A stretch of DNA of 64,000 nucleotides from Tubiluchus corallicola (taxonomy: Eukaryota > Priapulida > Priapulimorpha > Priapulimorphida > Tubiluchidae), in contig JAQGDQ010000305.1 in NCBI GenBank assembly GCA_030141605.1, forward strand, positions 218,563 to 282,562, given 5' to 3'. Under the pieces are notes generated by a model. The model was not told the DNA's origin. It searched no databases and worked only from the letters and a program-made list of their open reading frames with translations. Positions 59,754 to 64,000 of the stretch are shown in pieces; within the stretch, counting starts at the first letter, position 1, and every line of letters starts with the position of its first letter. A program made the position numbers and the translations under genes.

Positions 59754-60631
59754 CTAATAAATGGAAAGCAAATTACTAACATACAAGCAATATAAATCCA
59801 TGGAAAATAATACTGATGGAAATTATTATTTGGCAATGACAAAAAGTTTATTGTACAGTACCTGTTTGTTGGAAGCATTCTCTTCACTAGTGAACGATGA
59901 ATGTCTGACCTTAGGTTTTAGCTCTGTTTGTGTTAGTTTATCACTCTCTGCTGTCATTTTTAGGTCCTGTTCAGACGTTTTTCTTGGGACTCGAGAAAAA
60001 TAGAGGTTTGGCTCTGTTTTCCTTTGCACAATTGGAGACTTGAGCTTAGTATGTGGGCTTCGTTCACCATTTTGCATAAACTGTGTCCCATTCTCAATCG
60101 TACCATTCTGGTAAGATTGAAGCAGCTCCAGACTGACGTTACTGCTTGCTCGGCTTTGAAAAGGAGATCTGTCTCCTGGACTTATTGGACTGGGACTTAA
60201 ACTTAAGTTGCTTCCATAACGAGACAGTTTATCAGTTGGTAATGGTAACAACAGTTGATGGCGTAGTGCACTGCCATACTCATAGTTACGATTAAAATCC
60301 CCTTCGCCCTCATTATAGTCATTGTAATTTTTTTGATAGCTTGTTTTCAACAAGTGTGAATCCATTGATGATGATGTCATTCCAGTTTTAAAGAACGAAC
60401 ATTTTTCTTTGGCAGCAGAGTTCAGCTTATGGCTGATTGGGGGAAGCAGTTGTGGGTCTGAACGACGGCGCATATGCAACATTCGTGAATTTGCTGAACT
60501 CTGACTAGCAGAATCATCTTGACTAGCTTGGGCTTTTTTCATTTTGAAATGTGCATCAATGCTTAGTGTTGGATTCCCTGATTTTTCCATTTTTCTGCGT
60601 TCACGAAAGAATTCTCTAACTACGCCTTTCT
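59154..60631 (-). CDS. ZC2HC1C: ZC2HC1-type C2HC zinc-finger protein, C-terminal part
   Basis: Two exons in transcription order, 60631-59862 and 59753-59154, join in phase 0 after an incoming phase-1 start: at least 455 residues. The C-terminal zinc finger reads CSICGRQFADDRIERHSNIC, giving C-x2-C-x11-H-x3-C, followed by a Lys-rich KKKKRKVFNSRKQR. This is the ZC2HC1/FAM164 signature, in which each C2HC finger is followed by KRK-FDS-R-R. Human ZC2HC1C has a long disordered N-terminal part and a C-terminal finger, which fits; the finger is about 35 residues from the end here. The rest is Ser/Gln/Asn-rich and probably disordered, with an Arg-rich VVREFFRERRKMEK helix near the start and ECPIKERGPKMFYQKTLDGG at the exon junction. 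Molecular function is poorly known in the family. 5' exons lie between 60632 and the window end or beyond. Confidence 0.82.
59862..60631 (-). CDS. ZC2HC1C: ZC2HC1-type gene, penultimate coding exon
   Basis: Acceptor TTCCTTTTCAG, donor CAG|GTACTG. A 770-nt exon of Ser/Pro-rich, low-complexity coding sequence with SPSPISPGDRSPFQSRAS. The frame stays open upstream into the intron, but the strong acceptor sets the exon start. Confidence 0.85.
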
Positions 60632-61494
60632 CTGAAAAGGAAAAATTGAAACAGGGTTGTGCTATAATACCAATATAATCATTGTTACTAACAAAGACCA
60701 GTATGAGTGACATTGTTACAGAGAAAGAAAGTCAAGACATTAATTCTCATTTAATATTAAGAGTCTTAAAAAGAAGTACTTTAAAGATACTTAGTATATT
60801 TTTATATATTATATACATACACAAGATGATGGCAATTACTAGTCATCCTTTATCTGTCGTGCACTGCCGTAATAATTTAAGTGAGTGTTTAACAGGATTC
60901 AAGAAATTTTAAATAATTTAGGTCACATCTCATGTCTTCATTTCACTCGCGTTAGCCTTGCAATGTTTTTATTTACAGTAGTGATGATCGTTTTGGGAAA
61001 CAACCAGAAACAGCCTTTAGCCACAGTTATCACAAAAATTACCAAAAGGCTAAAAATACTACATAAATAATGAATTCAGTGCTAAGTTAAATAGATATAA
61101 AACTACTTGACAGTTGATGCTCATGTTGTATTGACTCTCATCCAACGGTAATCTTTTTCAAGTTTTTCACACAAATTTACTTTTCAATTGCTATACTATA
61201 TTTATTCAACTTAGCACTGACTTTATTATCTCTGTAGTATTTTTAGGTATTTTAATAATGATAATGTTACTAAAGACTGTTTTTGTCCTTATTTTCAGCT
61301 TGACAGTTGCTACTGTAAATAAAGACACTTTGATGCCTTGAAGCTGTAATTACACTGGCTCTTTCCCTTATTTCATTATTTACTTTATTACGTTTTTAAC
61401 GGTTTTTTAACACTACTTATGTTACATGTACACAATGGTCTGTCAACTATGTTTTTAGACCGACATCATATAGTGACACCAGCTAATTGTTCTC

Positions 61495-61585
61495 AGTATT
61501 TATTTTACTAGTTGTAGTCTGTATATTAGAAGTGTCTGTGCGTCGCAGTGGACATAAATTCTTGAATCTTGAATAAAGAAATCCA
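61495..61585 (+). repeat. LINE-like 3' tail
   Basis: GCAGTGGACATAAATTCTTG then AATCTTGAATAAAGAAA, resembling a non-LTR element 3' end with a short duplicated ATTCTTGAA/ATCTTGAA tail. Confidence 0.5.
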
Positions 61586-62099
61586 GAGAATATGGTAATA
61601 AATACTTTTACACTGATTACTATATTATGTTGGAACAGATTTTCTGCAAGACAGCCCATATCATTGAAAATCAAATGGACAGTTGAAAAAAAGCAATTAT
61701 ATTAAACCACAACAATAACATGCAGTCCGGTATGTGCACAGTCACTGTGTTTCCCATGGTATAAGTAATTAACTCGAATTAGACATTGATCATTTAAAAT
61801 GAAATTGCTGATTGGCAAGGTTGTTAGGAAACGAGATTTATTGATACCTGATGACGTCAGTAAATCACCTGGCATAGCCATTTAATTAGGTTAAAAGCTG
61901 TTTAGTCTAAGCAACGAAGCTATCACATTCTTATTTTAAAATGCAATGTAGTTTAACTTTATTATACCCATAAACAATTAAGTTATATAGCATCAGTTAA
62001 GTAACCTAATGGTGAGATCCTGTCATTAAGTTTGCTACGTCTAATAGTGGCAGAATTGCAGTGTAAAATAACTAAAGTAACTAAGCCCACACAATTTAA

Positions 62100-62150
62100 A
62101 TACCCTAACCCTAACCCAAACTTAACCATAGCCGTAATCCTAACCCATCT
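62100..62150 (+). repeat. Telomere-like CCCTAA tract
   Basis: TACCCTAACCCTAACCCAAA followed by degenerate CTTAACC, GTAATCCTAACCC units: two to three perfect CCCTAA units and several imperfect ones. Interstitial, too short to indicate a chromosome end. Confidence 0.6.
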
Positions 62151-64000
62151 CACAAACTTATATCTTGTGTGGGGGAATTGTAAACTTTAGCCAAGCTATC
62201 ATATGAGATATGTACGGTCAAGGGCAGAATCTGGATTTATAAGCCTCGGTTCTGCAAAGGGCTTTCACGTAAACTGTCTGCATTTAGATCTCAAAGACAA
62301 GAAACCCTGAGAGAAATCTTCAGTAAAAGTAGCCTTAAAAATAGTTCATATATGTAGCAACAGTCCTTTGATGAGTAAGAACCTGAAGACCACCTAACTG
62401 ATTAACATTTGCATCATCTGTTAAGTGGATTACGGTACCATAACAAGATGTGGTTGCAAGCAGTCCATGTGTGATCTGCTAGTTGATTTGCACAGATAAC
62501 CATCAGGAGCTGGATATTTTCAACCATAATATAAAGGTGCCACTTTTTTTCGATAAGTTTGTGGCACTTTCCTAATTCATTATAATGCACATTTAATATA
62601 CAGTGAACAAAAATCCCAGATCTATATATAAGAAAAGCCCAAATTGGAGCAAGCCTTCTATAAATGCTGAGTCGCCTAAAAACAACAAAACAATTGGACT
62701 TTTTTACTATTCTGGTATTTCACCTGGCTTATTATAAAGGTGGCAACTTATCATTTTTCATTCCAGCAAACTACACAATGATTCTTTCACAGTTTACAAG
62801 ACTTATATTGTCTTCTACTACAATTAATACTGATAACTATATGAAACTAGAATGGCACATGGTTGAGTACAGACTTCTACCAAGGCTGACCAGTCCTAAA
62901 CATGTCCGCCTTACTCATGTTTGATGGAAAACTAATCCGAAATGTAAAACTCCTTGTGCAAAACTTTAGCTTCCAGGCTACTCTACAAGCCAAGGTTTAG
63001 CTCCTTTTTCAAACTAAAATGGCACTCAGAAGAGTACAACTAATGCTCGCAGATTATAATTTACTAAACTATAGAGTGCTAGTGGCTTGTGTTAAGATCA
63101 TAAGATTGTTCTCACATCTTGTTAACGATACAGGCCTTTGCTTTTTGCAGCACTTTATTGTGATGCCACAGAATTTTTTCATACAAGCCTATAATCAATC
63201 AACTATCCATCAGAATTCTTGATTAAATATTCCCTCACAATTCATAATTGATCATTGCCAAAAATTAATGGGTTCTTCCCAGTCCCGTCCCCTACCCTCC
63301 ATGAAGTTTCATGGAAGTTAAGTAGTTTTCATGTAAGCATGTTGATGTGTTCACAGACAAACAAACGTCGATGAAACATTTGTCTTTGGTGACGGCAAAA
63401 ATCTCTGGTGATTGCGATTTCTTGTCACCAGTGGAGTTATTTCTCTCAATAAATTTTGGACAAGAATGATCACAATGGGTGGAACAGTTTGTAACTCAAC
63501 ATAAATTGAAAGATGTTGAATGGCATTAGATCTCATGCACTCCTTACTTAGTTAATATTTACAAGAAAAGCTGCTTTTGAGTAGTTGTTTTTTATTGGTG
63601 TTATTTATAATTCCTATTTTCATTACAGACTGATAAATACCTTTTCAAAAAGCATTTGCTGACAATTTTTCTACTGGACACAGCAAAATTTGGTCACTGA
63701 TATCTACAATTCTTTGAGAAACAAAGCCAAGCCGTGTGCATTTGAGAGGCAGATAACAACATAACATAGATTTAGTTTGTTATCCTTCAAGTAACAGTCA
63801 ATGCCAAGGCAAAAATTTGTCCAGCTACAAAATTATATATGATACTCTAATGGTGTCTTTTATAAAAAGATATAATATTGTTATGGATTTTTGGATCACT
63901 TAATGCATTTTAATGTTGACTACTACTGACTGAAAGCATTAATATTATAAAGCCTCAGGACTTGTGCAGGTCAAGGTATCAAAATATAATGAAGTGGGGG

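Larger units (their letters stand above)
60632..64000. other. Upstream intron or 5' flank of the ZC2HC1 gene
   Basis: No further coding exon recognised on either strand. Holds a LINE-like tail (61495-61585), a telomere-like tract (62100-62150) and a possible retroelement end near 63290-63375 (GTTCACAGACAAACAAACGT). The modest open frames here show no family resemblance. Confidence 0.5.

Noticed and set aside
62664-62924. 86-codon plus-strand frame
   Set aside because: No domain and no splice or homology support.

Overview
The window is eukaryotic nuclear DNA from an invertebrate animal, AT-rich by eye, with GT-AG introns of about 0.1 to 10 kb and many decayed transposons. A sirtuin-2, a BTBD3/6-type BTB-BACK-PHR protein, a kindlin with integrin-adhesion architecture, a GT31 glycosyltransferase and a ZC2HC1-type protein place it in the Metazoa. 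The tRNA-headed SINEs, LINE 3' ends and many short TA-flanked and hAT-like elements would suit a marine invertebrate such as an ascidian, but the sequence does not prove the phylum.

Layout. (1) 275-4475 (+): last five coding exons of SIRT2; the gene starts before the window. (2) 8157-11804 (-): complete four-coding-exon BTBD3/6 gene. (3) 13801-44933 (+): complete kindlin (FERMT) gene of 15 coding exons, 727 residues, plus a predicted 75-nt cassette exon coding an eleven-cysteine string. It is head to head with the BTBD gene over about 2 kb. (4) 49002-52910 (+): three-exon homeobox gene with a divergent Q50 homeodomain. (5) 53092-54267 (-): single-exon beta-1,3-galactosyltransferase-like gene, tail to tail with the homeobox gene (181 bp between stops). 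(6) 59154-60631 (-): the last two coding exons of a ZC2HC1-type C2HC zinc-finger gene whose 5' end was not found.

Exon calls rest on protein-family resemblance plus exact phase arithmetic: all assembled coding sequences are multiples of three with consistent intron phases. The genes do not form one pathway. Kindlin works in integrin adhesion, SIRT2 in NAD-dependent deacylation, the BTBD protein probably as a cullin-3 adaptor, the GT31 enzyme in the Golgi and the homeodomain protein in the nucleus.

Introns and intergenic DNA hold most of the other structure: LINE ORF2 and 3'-end relics, tRNA- and 5S-like SINEs, and at least eight families of inverted-repeat DNA elements, one nested inside another. 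They also hold a 24-bp minisatellite and long CA and ATT microsatellites. No CRISPR array, intact tRNA gene or rRNA operon was seen. The most interesting candidate is the cysteine-string cassette exon in the kindlin F2-F3 linker.
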